From: Dyella_B sp035503745
GTDB taxonomy: Bacteria > Pseudomonadota > Gammaproteobacteria > Xanthomonadales > Rhodanobacteraceae
Direction of reading: 5' to 3'
Assembly (NCBI RefSeq): GCF_035503745.1
Contig: NZ_DATJTC010000038.1
Span: 22,671-86,670, forward strand
Length of the DNA: 64,000 bases
The notes under the pieces are model-generated. The model ran no database searches, was not told the DNA's origin, and saw only the letters and a list, made by a program, of their open reading frames with translations. Shown one piece after another: positions 8,816-16,948 of this stretch. Every line of letters begins with the position of its first letter. Position 1 is the first letter of the stretch. The translations under genes and the position numbers were made by a program.

Positions 8816-8844
8816 AAAAAGGCCGCACCGGTGACGGTGCGGCC
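8816..8844 (-). terminator. Terminator of the M13 peptidase gene
   Basis: Perfect 9-bp stem GGCCGCACC/GGTGCGGCC (8821-8829, 8836-8844) with a 6-nt loop. The five A at 8816-8820 read as a T run on the minus strand, so it terminates the minus-strand gene that stops at 8868. It may also limit read-through from murD2, which converges on it. Confidence 0.85.
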
Positions 8845-8867
8845 CGTACGTTTCGCGGATCGCAGGC

Positions 8868-10955
8868 TTACCAGATCTTCACGCGCTCATCGGGCGCCAG
8901 ATAAAGCTTTTCGCCCGGCTTTACGTTGAACGCATCGTACCAGCCGTCGATATTGCGCACGGTCTGCGCGCGGAAGTTGGCGGGTGCGTGTACGTCGGTG
9001 GCCAGGCGTTGGCGCAAGGCGGCATCGCGGATCTTCGAGCGCCATGCCTGTCCAAATGCAAGGAAGAAGCGCTGGTCGCCGGTCAAGCCATCGATCACCG
9101 GTGCAGGCTTGCCGTCGAGCGACTTATGGTAAGCGGCAAACGCGGCAGTGAGGCCCGACACGTCGGCGATGTTTTCTCCAAGCGTCTGCTGGCCGTTTAC
9201 ATGCAGGCCCGGCAGTGCCACGTATTGGTCGTACTGCTTGACCAGCTTCTGCGTGGCAGCCTGAAAGTGCGCGGCGTCCTCGGGCGTCCACCAGTTTTCC
9301 ATCTTGCCCTGCGCGTCGAAATCGGCGCCGGTGTTGTCGAAGCTGTGGCTTATTTCGTGACCGATGATCGCGCCGATCGCGCCATAGTTCGCGGCATCGT
9401 CCGAGCGGGGGTCGAAGAACGGCGGTTGCAGGATCGCGGCCGGGAAATTGAGCGCATTCTGCAACGGCAGATTCACCGCGTTGACGGTCTGCGGCGTCAT
9501 CCACCACTCGCCGCGATCGACCGGCTGGTTCAGCTTGGCGAGCTGGTGCCGGTATTCGAACAGTTCCGCGCGGCGATGATTGCCGAGCGGATCGTCGCGC
9601 TTGATCTCAAGCGAGGCGTAATCGCGCCAGCTTTCCGGATAGCCCACGCCCACCCGCAAGGTAGCGATCTTCTCCTTGGCCTTGGCACGCGTGGCGGGCG
9701 TCATCCAGGCGAGCGTGTCGATGCGCTCGGCGAAGGCGGCGATGATGTTTTTCACCAGCGCCTGCACCTTGGCCTTGGACGAAGCGGGGAAGTAGTGCTT
9801 GATGTAAATCTGGCCTACCGCATCGCCCAGATCGACATTGGTGATGGCCACGCCGCGCTTCCAGCGTTCCTGCTGCTTGGGTGTGCCTTGCAGCGTGGTG
9901 CCGTAGAAGTTGAAGTTGAGTTCGTCGTAAGCCTTGGGCAGCAGCGGTGCGCTGCTGTCGAGCAGGTGGTAGCGCAGCAAGTCTTTCCAGGTCTGGATCG
10001 GTTCGCTCGACACCAGCGCGGCGATGCCGGTCGTTGCCGATGGTTGCCACACGTCGATGTGTTGCTGATCGCCCAGGCCCGCGGCCTTGAAATAGGCGGT
10101 CCAGTCCAGGCCGGGCGCTTTGTGCGCGAAGTCGCTCATGCTCCAGACATTGTTCGCCTTGTGCACGTCTTGGCTGTCGACCAGGCTCTCCTGCGCCTTT
10201 GCGATCTTGGTTTCCAGCGCGATGATCGCCTTGGCCTGCGCGTCGGCGTCGGGTGTGCCGGCCAGTTTCAGCAGCGACGTGACGTAGGTCTGGTACTTGG
10301 CCCGGAATGCGGCCATCTGCGCGTCCTGCGAGAGGTAGTACTCGCGGCTGGGCATCGCGATGCCACCCTGCAGCAGATATGCCATGTTATGCGCAGGGTC
10401 TTCCAGGCCTTGCGTCACAAACAGGCCAAACAGGTGTTCGGTGTGGAAATTGGTGTTATTGATCGGATCGACGTCGGCGCGCTGTTCGCTGCCGAGCACG
10501 GTAGCCAGATCGTCGCGCGTCTTGATCGCGTCGATCTGCTCTAGCTGCGGCTTGATCGAGGCCAGGCCGCGTTTTTCGATGTTGGCCGTGTCCATGACCG
10601 CGGCGTAATAGTCGGCGATCTTCCGTTCGTTGGAACCGGGCGCCGCGTGCGCGCTGCCGATGTTCTTGATCAGTTCGGCGGTGTGTTTCTCGGCCTGTTC
10701 GTACACCTGCAGGAAGGTGCCGGTGCTGGAGCGGTCGGCGGGGATCTGCGCCGTTTTCAACCAGGTGCCGTTGGCGTAGCCGAAGAAATCGTCGCCCGGC
10801 TTGATCGCATGGTCGATGCCGGCCAGGTCGATGCCGATGGCGGGTCCCGGCGGAACCTGGCTGCCCGCATTCGCGCCCAATACGGCAGGCACCGCCATCA
10901 GGGTGGTGGCACTTCCCAGTACCGTCGCTGTGATAATCCTCTTAAGCCGTTGCAT
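8868..10955 (-). CDS. M13 family zinc metallopeptidase (neprilysin/PepO-like)
   Basis: A 695-residue secreted peptidase. Residues 1-28 form a signal peptide (MQRLKRIITATVLGSATTLM... to Ala-Leu-Gly). The N-terminal M13 domain spans about 45-440. The catalytic domain has HEISH at 533-537 (two zinc histidines and the catalytic Glu) and the third zinc ligand Glu594 in GENIADVSG. The C terminus, ending DERVKIW, resembles the conserved CRVW-type end of the family but lacks the cysteine. It probably cleaves short peptides in the periplasm. Upstream in-frame GTG 10964 and ATG 10961 are possible, but AGGTG is best spaced for ATG 10955. A perfect 8+8 inverted repeat lies just upstream. Confidence 0.92.
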   Translation of the reverse strand: MQRLKRIITATVLGSATTLMAVPAVLGANAGSQVPPGPAIGIDLAGIDHAIKPGDDFFGYANGTWLKTAQIPADRSSTGTFLQVYEQAEKHTAELIKNIGSAHAAPGSNERKIADYYAAVMDTANIEKRGLASIKPQLEQIDAIKTRDDLATVLGSEQRADVDPINNTNFHTEHLFGLFVTQGLEDPAHNMAYLLQGGIAMPSREYYLSQDAQMAAFRAKYQTYVTSLLKLAGTPDADAQAKAIIALETKIAKAQESLVDSQDVHKANNVWSMSDFAHKAPGLDWTAYFKAAGLGDQQHIDVWQPSATTGIAALVSSEPIQTWKDLLRYHLLDSSAPLLPKAYDELNFNFYGTTLQGTPKQQERWKRGVAITNVDLGDAVGQIYIKHYFPASSKAKVQALVKNIIAAFAERIDTLAWMTPATRAKAKEKIATLRVGVGYPESWRDYASLEIKRDDPLGNHRRAELFEYRHQLAKLNQPVDRGEWWMTPQTVNAVNLPLQNALNFPAAILQPPFFDPRSDDAANYGAIGAIIGHEISHSFDNTGADFDAQGKMENWWTPEDAAHFQAATQKLVKQYDQYVALPGLHVNGQQTLGENIADVSGLTAAFAAYHKSLDGKPAPVIDGLTGDQRFFLAFGQAWRSKIRDAALRQRLATDVHAPANFRAQTVRNIDGWYDAFNVKPGEKLYLAPDERVKIW

Positions 10956-10968
10956 GGCCATCACCTAT

Positions 10969-10988
10969 GTGGGGAAACAGTTCCCCAC
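10969..10988. promoter_or_regulatory. Inverted repeat upstream of the M13 peptidase gene
   Basis: GTGGGGAA-ACAG-TTCCCCAC: perfect 8-bp arms with a 4-nt centre, ending 13 nt upstream of the chosen ATG. It could be an operator or a leader hairpin occluding the ribosome site. No regulator is identified. Confidence 0.45.
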
Positions 10989-11093
10989 CATAGTCCCCGG
11001 CGAAGGGGTTGTGAGCATGACTTTTGGGCTACGCCAACCGGTTTTCGCCGGAACGACGTGGAGGCGCGGGTCGAAGCCGGGATCGGCGCCGCG

Positions 11094-14000
11094 TCAGTGG
11101 CCCAGCAAGCCGATTTCCGCCAGGGCCGTCGGCGACCCGTTGTCGAACTGGAACCGGTAATAGCGATACGCGCCCGCCTGGCGGATCTCGAACGCCCGCG
11201 TCTGCCGCGCCCACGGGAAGCGTTCGGCCTTGCGCGTATCCAGCACCGTCCAGTGTTGACCGTCGTCGGATGCCTCAAGCGTCCAGCCGGAAGGCGCCGG
11301 CGCGTGCGCCGCCGAGGTGAGCGTATACATCGCCACCGCGTGCGGTTGCGGGAACTGCCAGCTCACGGTGGACGGCACGCCAGGCAGCTGCGCTTGGGTA
11401 TCGCTGGTGTGGTCGAACAACGCCTCGACATCGGCGATCGAAGGTTCGCTGCCGGCCGTGCCTTGACCCGGGCCGGCCAGGTCGTGCATCGGTGCGGGCT
11501 TGCCATCGCGGGTAAGCGAGGGCGGCAATGCTTGTTCGTCGCTGCCCCACTGGGACGGCTTGGGCCCCATGGTGAAGTCCAGCGTCGCACCCTGCGCCAG
11601 CAAGGCATGCGGCAAGGTGACCTTGTGCCAGGGCTGGCCGTTGACGCGCAGGCTCTGGATATAGCGGTTGGTGTCGCTCACTTCAGGTGCGTTGATCAGG
11701 ATGTGCTTGCCGTTTTCCAGCGTGATGTCCATGTGCGGGAAATACGGCGCGCCGATCACGTACTCGGGCGTGCCCATGCGCAGCGGATAGAAGCCGGCCG
11801 CGCTGAACAGCCACCAGCCGGACATCTCGCCGTTGTCTTCGTCACCCAGGTAGCCCTGGCCGATGTCGCTGCCCAGGTAGAGCCGCGAGAGCACGTCGCG
11901 CACTTTGTCTTGCGCCTTCCACGGTTCGCCCGCATAGTCGTACATGTAGATGATGTGATGCGAGGGCTGATTGCTGTGGCCGTATTGGCCCATGCGCACG
12001 GCCTGCGCTTCGCGCATTTCGTGGATCGGCTCGCCGTAGCCGCCGACGTGATAGATGCCGGGCGTGGCGAAGAACTGGTCCAGCTTGGCGGCCAGCGCCG
12101 CGCGTCCGCCGTAGAGCGCGGCGAGCCCGGCGCCGTCCTGCGGCGCGTGGAAGGCCATGTTCCAGGCATCGGTTTCGGTGTAGTCGTCGCCCCAGCGCAG
12201 CGGGTCGAAATTCTGCTTGGTGTAGCGCCACTTGCCGCTGGCGTCGCGGCCGACGAAAAAGCCGATGCCGGCATTGAAGAGATTCGTGTAATCCAGCGCG
12301 CGATCGAGGAAGTAGCGCGCATCTGTTGCGTATTGCGCGCCATAGGGGTCGCTGCTTGGGTGTTGCGTAGATAGAGCCTGCGCAAGGTTGCCGATGGCGA
12401 AGTCGGCGATATAGCCGTCCATCGACCAGGAGAGCCCTTCCTTCACGCCGTCGTCGGTGTAGCCGTTGAAGATCGAACGCTGCAGGCCCTTGCGCCCGGT
12501 GCCGGCCAGCGGACTGACCACCGTGGCGTCCTTGAGCGCGGCTTGGTAGAACGAACGCACGTCGAAGTTATGCACGCCCTTGAGCCATGCATCGGCGAAC
12601 GCGACGTCCGCACTGGTGCCGACCATCAGGTCCGCGTAGCCGGGCGAAGACCAGCGCGCAATCCAGCCGCCGTCGCGGTATTCCTGCACGAAACCGTCGA
12701 TCATCACGCCGGCCTGCTGCGGCATCAGCAGTACGTAGGCCGGCCAGGCCGTGCGATAAGTGTCCCAGAAACCGTTATTGACGAACACCTTGCCATCCAT
12801 GATGCGCGCGCCGGTATGCGTGGGCGTATCGGTGCCGGTTTCAGGCGAGAACGGGCTGGCGTATTGATACACCGGCTTGTCGACGGTGCCGGTGTTTTCA
12901 TACGCCGAGTTGGGATACATCAGCAAGCGATACAGGTTGGAATAAAGCGTGACTAGTTCTCCATGGCTGGCACCTTGCACTTTCACGATGCCCAGCTGCT
13001 TGTCCCAGATCTGCTGCGCCTTGTTGCGCACGTCGTCGAAGCTTTCGTGCGGGCCTATTTCCATGGCGAGATTGCGCTTGGCCTGGTCGAGGCTGATCAG
13101 CGACGTGGCGATGCGCACATTCACCGTTTTGTTTTTCGACGTATCGAAGCCGAACCACGCGGTGACCTTGTCGCGGCCTTCGCCGGTCAGGCGGCCGCTT
13201 TCGGTGACGGGTTGATCGACGGTTGCATAGAAGAACAGCCGCGTCGCACCGGTGGAGAGATCGCTTTTTACGTCGGAATAGCCGCTGAAACCGCGATGCG
13301 CGGGATCGAGCGTGATGCCGCCGTCATTGGTGCGGTTGTCAAACACCAGCTGGCCGCGTTTGCCCGGAAAGGTGAAGCGCAACGCGGCGGCATGATCGGT
13401 GGGCGTCATTTCGCCGACGATGCCGTCGTCGAAGCGCACCTTGTAGTAGTGCGCGTGCGCAATTTCGTTGGCGTGGCTGAAACTCAGCGCGCGCGCGGCG
13501 CGGTTGGCACTTGGCGCGCCGCTGGCCACAGCGGCGGGCATCAGCTGGAAGGTCTGGCGGTCGCCCATCCACGGGCTGGGTTCGTGCGAAAGCGAGAAGG
13601 CTTCGATGCGCGGGCGGTTGTTGGCGTCGTTGCGCTGCTGGTACTGGTACATCCAATCCGAACCCGCGTCGGTCACGGGCGCCCAGAAATTGAAGCCGTG
13701 CGGCAAGGTGACGGCCGGTACATTGTTGCCGCGCGAAAACACGAAGCCGGAGTTGGTGCCGCGCAGCGTATAGACATCGTCACTGGGATGCTGGTCCGAA
13801 ACCTGCGGTGCCGGGCCGATGCGCAGATCGTCGAGGAAGCCCTCGATATGCGCCGCAGGGCCGTTGTGCACGAGCACGATGTGCCGAATGCGACGGCCGG
13901 CCGCGACGCGCCCGAGATCGATCGACAGCTTGTTCCATTGATTGACGTAGACGGTGCGGCTGGCACCCAGCGCATGGGCGTTGGCAGGGATGCGATGCTG

Positions 14001-14450
14001 ATCGCGCGCTTCCGTGGCCGAAAGGCGGCTGCCGTCGTCGAACACCAGGTCCACCGACACGTAGGTCGACGGATCGCGCAGATCGTTGGCAACGATGCAG
14101 GGGAACAACAGATACGAAAGCTGCGTATCGGCCGAAACCGGTAGATCCACATCGAAAATGGCGGCCTCTTGCTTGCCGCCGGCGTCGCCGTGATAGTGCA
14201 GCGAATGCAACCCCGTGAAACCGACGCCGGGCTTGGCGGTGTACGCATCGGCGGCCGAGGGGCCGCCGGCGACCTCGATGGCGAATGCGTCACCCGTATG
14301 GGCAGCAAGCGGTGCGGGCTCGCCGGCTTCGAAGGAGCTGTAAAACGTGTCGTTCTGATCGGCGCACACTGCGGTGGTGAAGCAGGCGAGGGCCGCCAAC
14401 AGCAGATTCAGGCGAAAACGCCCGGTGGAGTTGCCTGGTGCCTGATACAT
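11094..14450 (-). CDS. GH92 alpha-1,2-mannosidase with F5/8-type C-terminal domain
   Basis: An 1118-residue exported glycosidase. A signal peptide covers residues 1-30 (LNLLLAALACFTTAVCA). The middle and C-terminal regions carry GH92 landmarks: DTYRTAWPAYVLLMP near 565, GLSWSMDGYIADFAIG near 675, GQYGHSNQPSHHIIY near 825, EDNGEMSGWWLFSAAGFYPL near 870 and EYVIGAPYFP near 897. GH92 enzymes are calcium-dependent exo-mannosidases that trim alpha-1,2-mannose from N-glycans or mannans. Residues about 985-1118 form a discoidin-like (F5/8 type C) sugar-binding domain (ASDDGQHWTVLDT, YRYYRFQFDNG). The usual Xanthomonadales neighbours (TonB receptors, other glycosidases) are absent. Specificity is inferred from family. 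Confidence 0.92.
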   Translation of the reverse strand: MYQAPGNSTGRFRLNLLLAALACFTTAVCADQNDTFYSSFEAGEPAPLAAHTGDAFAIEVAGGPSAADAYTAKPGVGFTGLHSLHYHGDAGGKQEAAIFDVDLPVSADTQLSYLLFPCIVANDLRDPSTYVSVDLVFDDGSRLSATEARDQHRIPANAHALGASRTVYVNQWNKLSIDLGRVAAGRRIRHIVLVHNGPAAHIEGFLDDLRIGPAPQVSDQHPSDDVYTLRGTNSGFVFSRGNNVPAVTLPHGFNFWAPVTDAGSDWMYQYQQRNDANNRPRIEAFSLSHEPSPWMGDRQTFQLMPAAVASGAPSANRAARALSFSHANEIAHAHYYKVRFDDGIVGEMTPTDHAAALRFTFPGKRGQLVFDNRTNDGGITLDPAHRGFSGYSDVKSDLSTGATRLFFYATVDQPVTESGRLTGEGRDKVTAWFGFDTSKNKTVNVRIATSLISLDQAKRNLAMEIGPHESFDDVRNKAQQIWDKQLGIVKVQGASHGELVTLYSNLYRLLMYPNSAYENTGTVDKPVYQYASPFSPETGTDTPTHTGARIMDGKVFVNNGFWDTYRTAWPAYVLLMPQQAGVMIDGFVQEYRDGGWIARWSSPGYADLMVGTSADVAFADAWLKGVHNFDVRSFYQAALKDATVVSPLAGTGRKGLQRSIFNGYTDDGVKEGLSWSMDGYIADFAIGNLAQALSTQHPSSDPYGAQYATDARYFLDRALDYTNLFNAGIGFFVGRDASGKWRYTKQNFDPLRWGDDYTETDAWNMAFHAPQDGAGLAALYGGRAALAAKLDQFFATPGIYHVGGYGEPIHEMREAQAVRMGQYGHSNQPSHHIIYMYDYAGEPWKAQDKVRDVLSRLYLGSDIGQGYLGDEDNGEMSGWWLFSAAGFYPLRMGTPEYVIGAPYFPHMDITLENGKHILINAPEVSDTNRYIQSLRVNGQPWHKVTLPHALLAQGATLDFTMGPKPSQWGSDEQALPPSLTRDGKPAPMHDLAGPGQGTAGSEPSIADVEALFDHTSDTQAQLPGVPSTVSWQFPQPHAVAMYTLTSAAHAPAPSGWTLEASDDGQHWTVLDTRKAERFPWARQTRAFEIRQAGAYRYYRFQFDNGSPTALAEIGLLGH

Positions 14451-14466
14451 CTGTCACCCCTGTGGG

Positions 14467-14485
14467 GGTCGTGCCGGGCACGACC
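14467..14485. promoter_or_regulatory. Perfect palindrome in the GH92 leader
   Basis: GGTCGTGCC-G-GGCACGACC: 9-bp perfect arms around one base, 17-35 nt upstream of the GH92 start, in the 201-bp divergent region shared with the MFS exporter. A second smaller one, TCGAT-CTAA-ATCGA, lies at 14516-14529. Either could be an operator for a sugar-responsive regulator. Confidence 0.45.
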
Positions 14486-14651
14486 GGTAGGAACGCGCGT
14501 AATCAGTCATTTGAATCGATCTAAATCGAGGCTGTCAAACCGCAGCGCAGCATGCCATTTCTTGCGCCAGCCGGCGCGCCGGGGTATGTCGATTCCGGCG
14601 TCGCTCGTTCGACGTTAGGGCAGGACGCGCGGCAAACCCATAACAGGAGAG

Positions 14652-16112
14652 ATGATGACCAACGTTTCCGCAGCGCACGTGGCGATACACCCGGATCGCC
14701 GCTGGCTGGCCTTTATCGTGCTGTGCCTGGGCGTATTGATGATCGTGCTGGATACGACCATCGTTAACGTCGCGCTGCCTTCGATCAAGACCGATCTGCA
14801 ATTCGGCGATACCGCGCTGGCGTGGGTGGTCAATGCGTACATGCTCACTTACGGCGGCTTCCTGCTGCTGGGCGGCAGGCTGGGCGATCTCTATGGCCAT
14901 CGGCGCCTGTTTCTGCTCGGCATCGCGCTGTTCACGCTGACCTCGCTCGCCTGTGGCTTGTCCACGACGCAGTTGGCATTGGTAGTGGCGCGCAGCGTGC
15001 AGGGGTTGGGCGGAGCGGTGGTGACGGCGGTGGCGCTGTCGCTGATCATGGACCTGTTCACCGAATCGGCCGAGCGCGCCAAGGCGATGGGCGTCTACGG
15101 CTTTGTCTGCGCGGGTGGCGGAAGCCTAGGCGCGATGCTCGGCGGTTTGCTGACCAGCACGTTGAGCTGGCACTGGGTGTTTCTGGTAAACCTGCCGATC
15201 GGCGCGGTAGTGATGGCGATGTCGCTGCGTTTGCTGCCGGCCGCGTCCGGCACCGCGGCCTCGCGCCACCTCGATGTATGTGGCGCCATCACCGTGACGG
15301 CAGCGCTGATGTTGGCGGTCTATGCCGTGATCAACGGCAGCCAGCGCGGATGGCTGTCGCCGCGCACGCTGGGCGAGCTGGCGGTGGCGCTGGGTTTGCT
15401 GCTGACGTTCCTGTGGATCGAAACGCGCGTGCGCGTGCCGCTGATGCCGTTGCGCTTGTTCCGTTTGCGCAACCTGGCGGTGTCGAACGTGGTGGGCGTG
15501 CTGTGGGCGGCGGCGATGTTTGCCTGGTTCTTCCTCTCGGCGTTGTACATGCAACTGGTGCTCGGTTATGGGCCGCTGGAAGTGGGGCTGGCGTTCCTGC
15601 CGGCCAATCTGATCATGGCGGTGTTCTCGCTGGGCTTGTCGGCGAAGCTGGTGATGCGGTTTGGCATCCGTCGCCCATTGACGGCGGGTTTGGCGATGGC
15701 AGCCTTTGGCCTGTTGTTGTTTGCTCGTGCGCCGGTGGCGGGGCATTTTCTTCCCGACATCCTGCCTGGCATGGTGCTGCTGGGGCTTGGCGCGGGCATC
15801 GCTTTCAATCCCGTGTTGCTGGCGGCGATGAACGACGTGGGGCCGTCCGAATCGGGACTGGCTTCGGGCGTGGTCAACACCGCGTTCATGATGGGCGGTT
15901 CGCTGGGGTTGGCGGTGCTGGCCAGTCTCGCCGCGGCGCGTACGCAGGTGCTGCTGGGCGCGGGCGTTGCGCAAAGCTTTGCACTGACCGGCGGTTATCA
16001 ATGGGCATTTCTGGCCGGCGCCTGTTTCGCTGCGCTGGGTGCGCTGCTGGGCGCGGCGCTGTTGCGCATGCGGCAGCCGGGCATGGACGAGCACGCGGTG
16101 GCGGCGGAGTGA
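14652..16112 (+). CDS. MFS drug exporter, DHA2 (EmrB/QacA, 14-TM) family
   Basis: A 486-residue inner-membrane antiporter with about 14 hydrophobic helices. Family signatures: LDTTIVNVALPSI in TM1 (motif D1), the loop 2-3 motif GGRLGDLYGHRRLFLLG, and a motif-C-like glycine pattern in GAMLGGLLTSTLSWHWVFLVNLPIG near 165. It probably expels drugs or toxic metabolites using the proton gradient; the substrate is unknown. ATG 14652 and ATG 14655 are both possible; AGGAGAG (14645-14651) is better spaced for the second. No membrane-fusion (EmrA-type) partner is next to it. It is divergent from the GH92 gene. Confidence 0.9.
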   Translation: MMTNVSAAHVAIHPDRRWLAFIVLCLGVLMIVLDTTIVNVALPSIKTDLQFGDTALAWVVNAYMLTYGGFLLLGGRLGDLYGHRRLFLLGIALFTLTSLACGLSTTQLALVVARSVQGLGGAVVTAVALSLIMDLFTESAERAKAMGVYGFVCAGGGSLGAMLGGLLTSTLSWHWVFLVNLPIGAVVMAMSLRLLPAASGTAASRHLDVCGAITVTAALMLAVYAVINGSQRGWLSPRTLGELAVALGLLLTFLWIETRVRVPLMPLRLFRLRNLAVSNVVGVLWAAAMFAWFFLSALYMQLVLGYGPLEVGLAFLPANLIMAVFSLGLSAKLVMRFGIRRPLTAGLAMAAFGLLLFARAPVAGHFLPDILPGMVLLGLGAGIAFNPVLLAAMNDVGPSESGLASGVVNTAFMMGGSLGLAVLASLAAARTQVLLGAGVAQSFALTGGYQWAFLAGACFAALGALLGAALLRMRQPGMDEHAVAAE

Positions 16113-16159
16113 TCGACATATAGCGTTCGACCTTGACATGGATTCCATCGGAGACAGGT

Positions 16160-16933
16160 ATGAATCACCAAGTGGTTTCGCGCGAAGCATGGTTGGAAGC
16201 ACGCCGCGCCTTAATGGTCAAAGAAAAGGAACACATGCGTCGCGGCGATGAGCTCAGTGCCGCACAGCGCGCCCTGCCATGGGTGAGGATCGACAAGCAT
16301 TACCAATTCGATGGTCCGGCAGGAACGCTGACCTTGTCCGATCTCTTCGGCGGACGCAGCCAGCTGTTCGTCAAACACTACATGCTGTCGCCGGGGCAAC
16401 AGCATCACTGTGTGGGCTGCGCGCTGGAGGTGGATCATGTGCAAGGGATTCTGACGCATATGCAGCATCACGATCTTTCCTACGTCGCCATCGCCCGCGC
16501 GCCGATCGAGGAAATCGAAGTGCTGCGCCAGCGCATGGGTTGGCAATTCCCGTTTGTGTCCTCCTATCGCAGCGATTTCAACTACGACTTCAACGTGTCG
16601 TTCACGCCGGAGCAGGTGCGCACGAAAACGGCGTTCTACAACTTCCGCGAATGCGATCCAGGCCTGGAGGATCTTTCAGGCGACAGCGTGTTCTACCGCG
16701 ACGAAGACGGTCAGATTTTCCAGACCTATGCCGCCTTCGGCCGTGGTTGCGAGCGTTTTCTCGGCATCTACGGTTTCTTCGACATCGCGCCGAAGGGCCG
16801 GGCGGAACACGGCCCGCATCACAGCCTTGGCGACTGGGCCCGGCCGCACGACATGTACGGCGAGCATGGCACGGTGGAACTTACGGGCCGTTATCACGCG
16901 CAAGCCTGTACATGCGCGGTGCACAAAGCATGA
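16160..16933 (+). CDS. DUF899 thioredoxin-like family protein
   Basis: A 257-residue cytoplasmic protein of the DUF899 family, whose members have a thioredoxin-like fold and unknown role. Characteristic segments: VSREAWLEARRALMVKEKE at the start, YQFDGPAGTLTLSDLFGGRS (residues 50-70), HHCVGCALEVDHV near 90 (a CxxC-like HCVGC pair), PFVSSYRSDFNYDF near 135, and HHSLGDWARPHDMYG near the C terminus. ATG 16160 was chosen over an in-frame ATG at 16133 because GGAGA lies seven bases upstream and the family N terminus begins there. It follows the exporter by 47 nt and may be cotranscribed. Its 3' end is 15 nt from the converging tamB. Confidence 0.85.
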   Translation: MNHQVVSREAWLEARRALMVKEKEHMRRGDELSAAQRALPWVRIDKHYQFDGPAGTLTLSDLFGGRSQLFVKHYMLSPGQQHHCVGCALEVDHVQGILTHMQHHDLSYVAIARAPIEEIEVLRQRMGWQFPFVSSYRSDFNYDFNVSFTPEQVRTKTAFYNFRECDPGLEDLSGDSVFYRDEDGQIFQTYAAFGRGCERFLGIYGFFDIAPKGRAEHGPHHSLGDWARPHDMYGEHGTVELTGRYHAQACTCAVHKA

Positions 16934-16948
16934 GCGGAGCGCGGCCGA

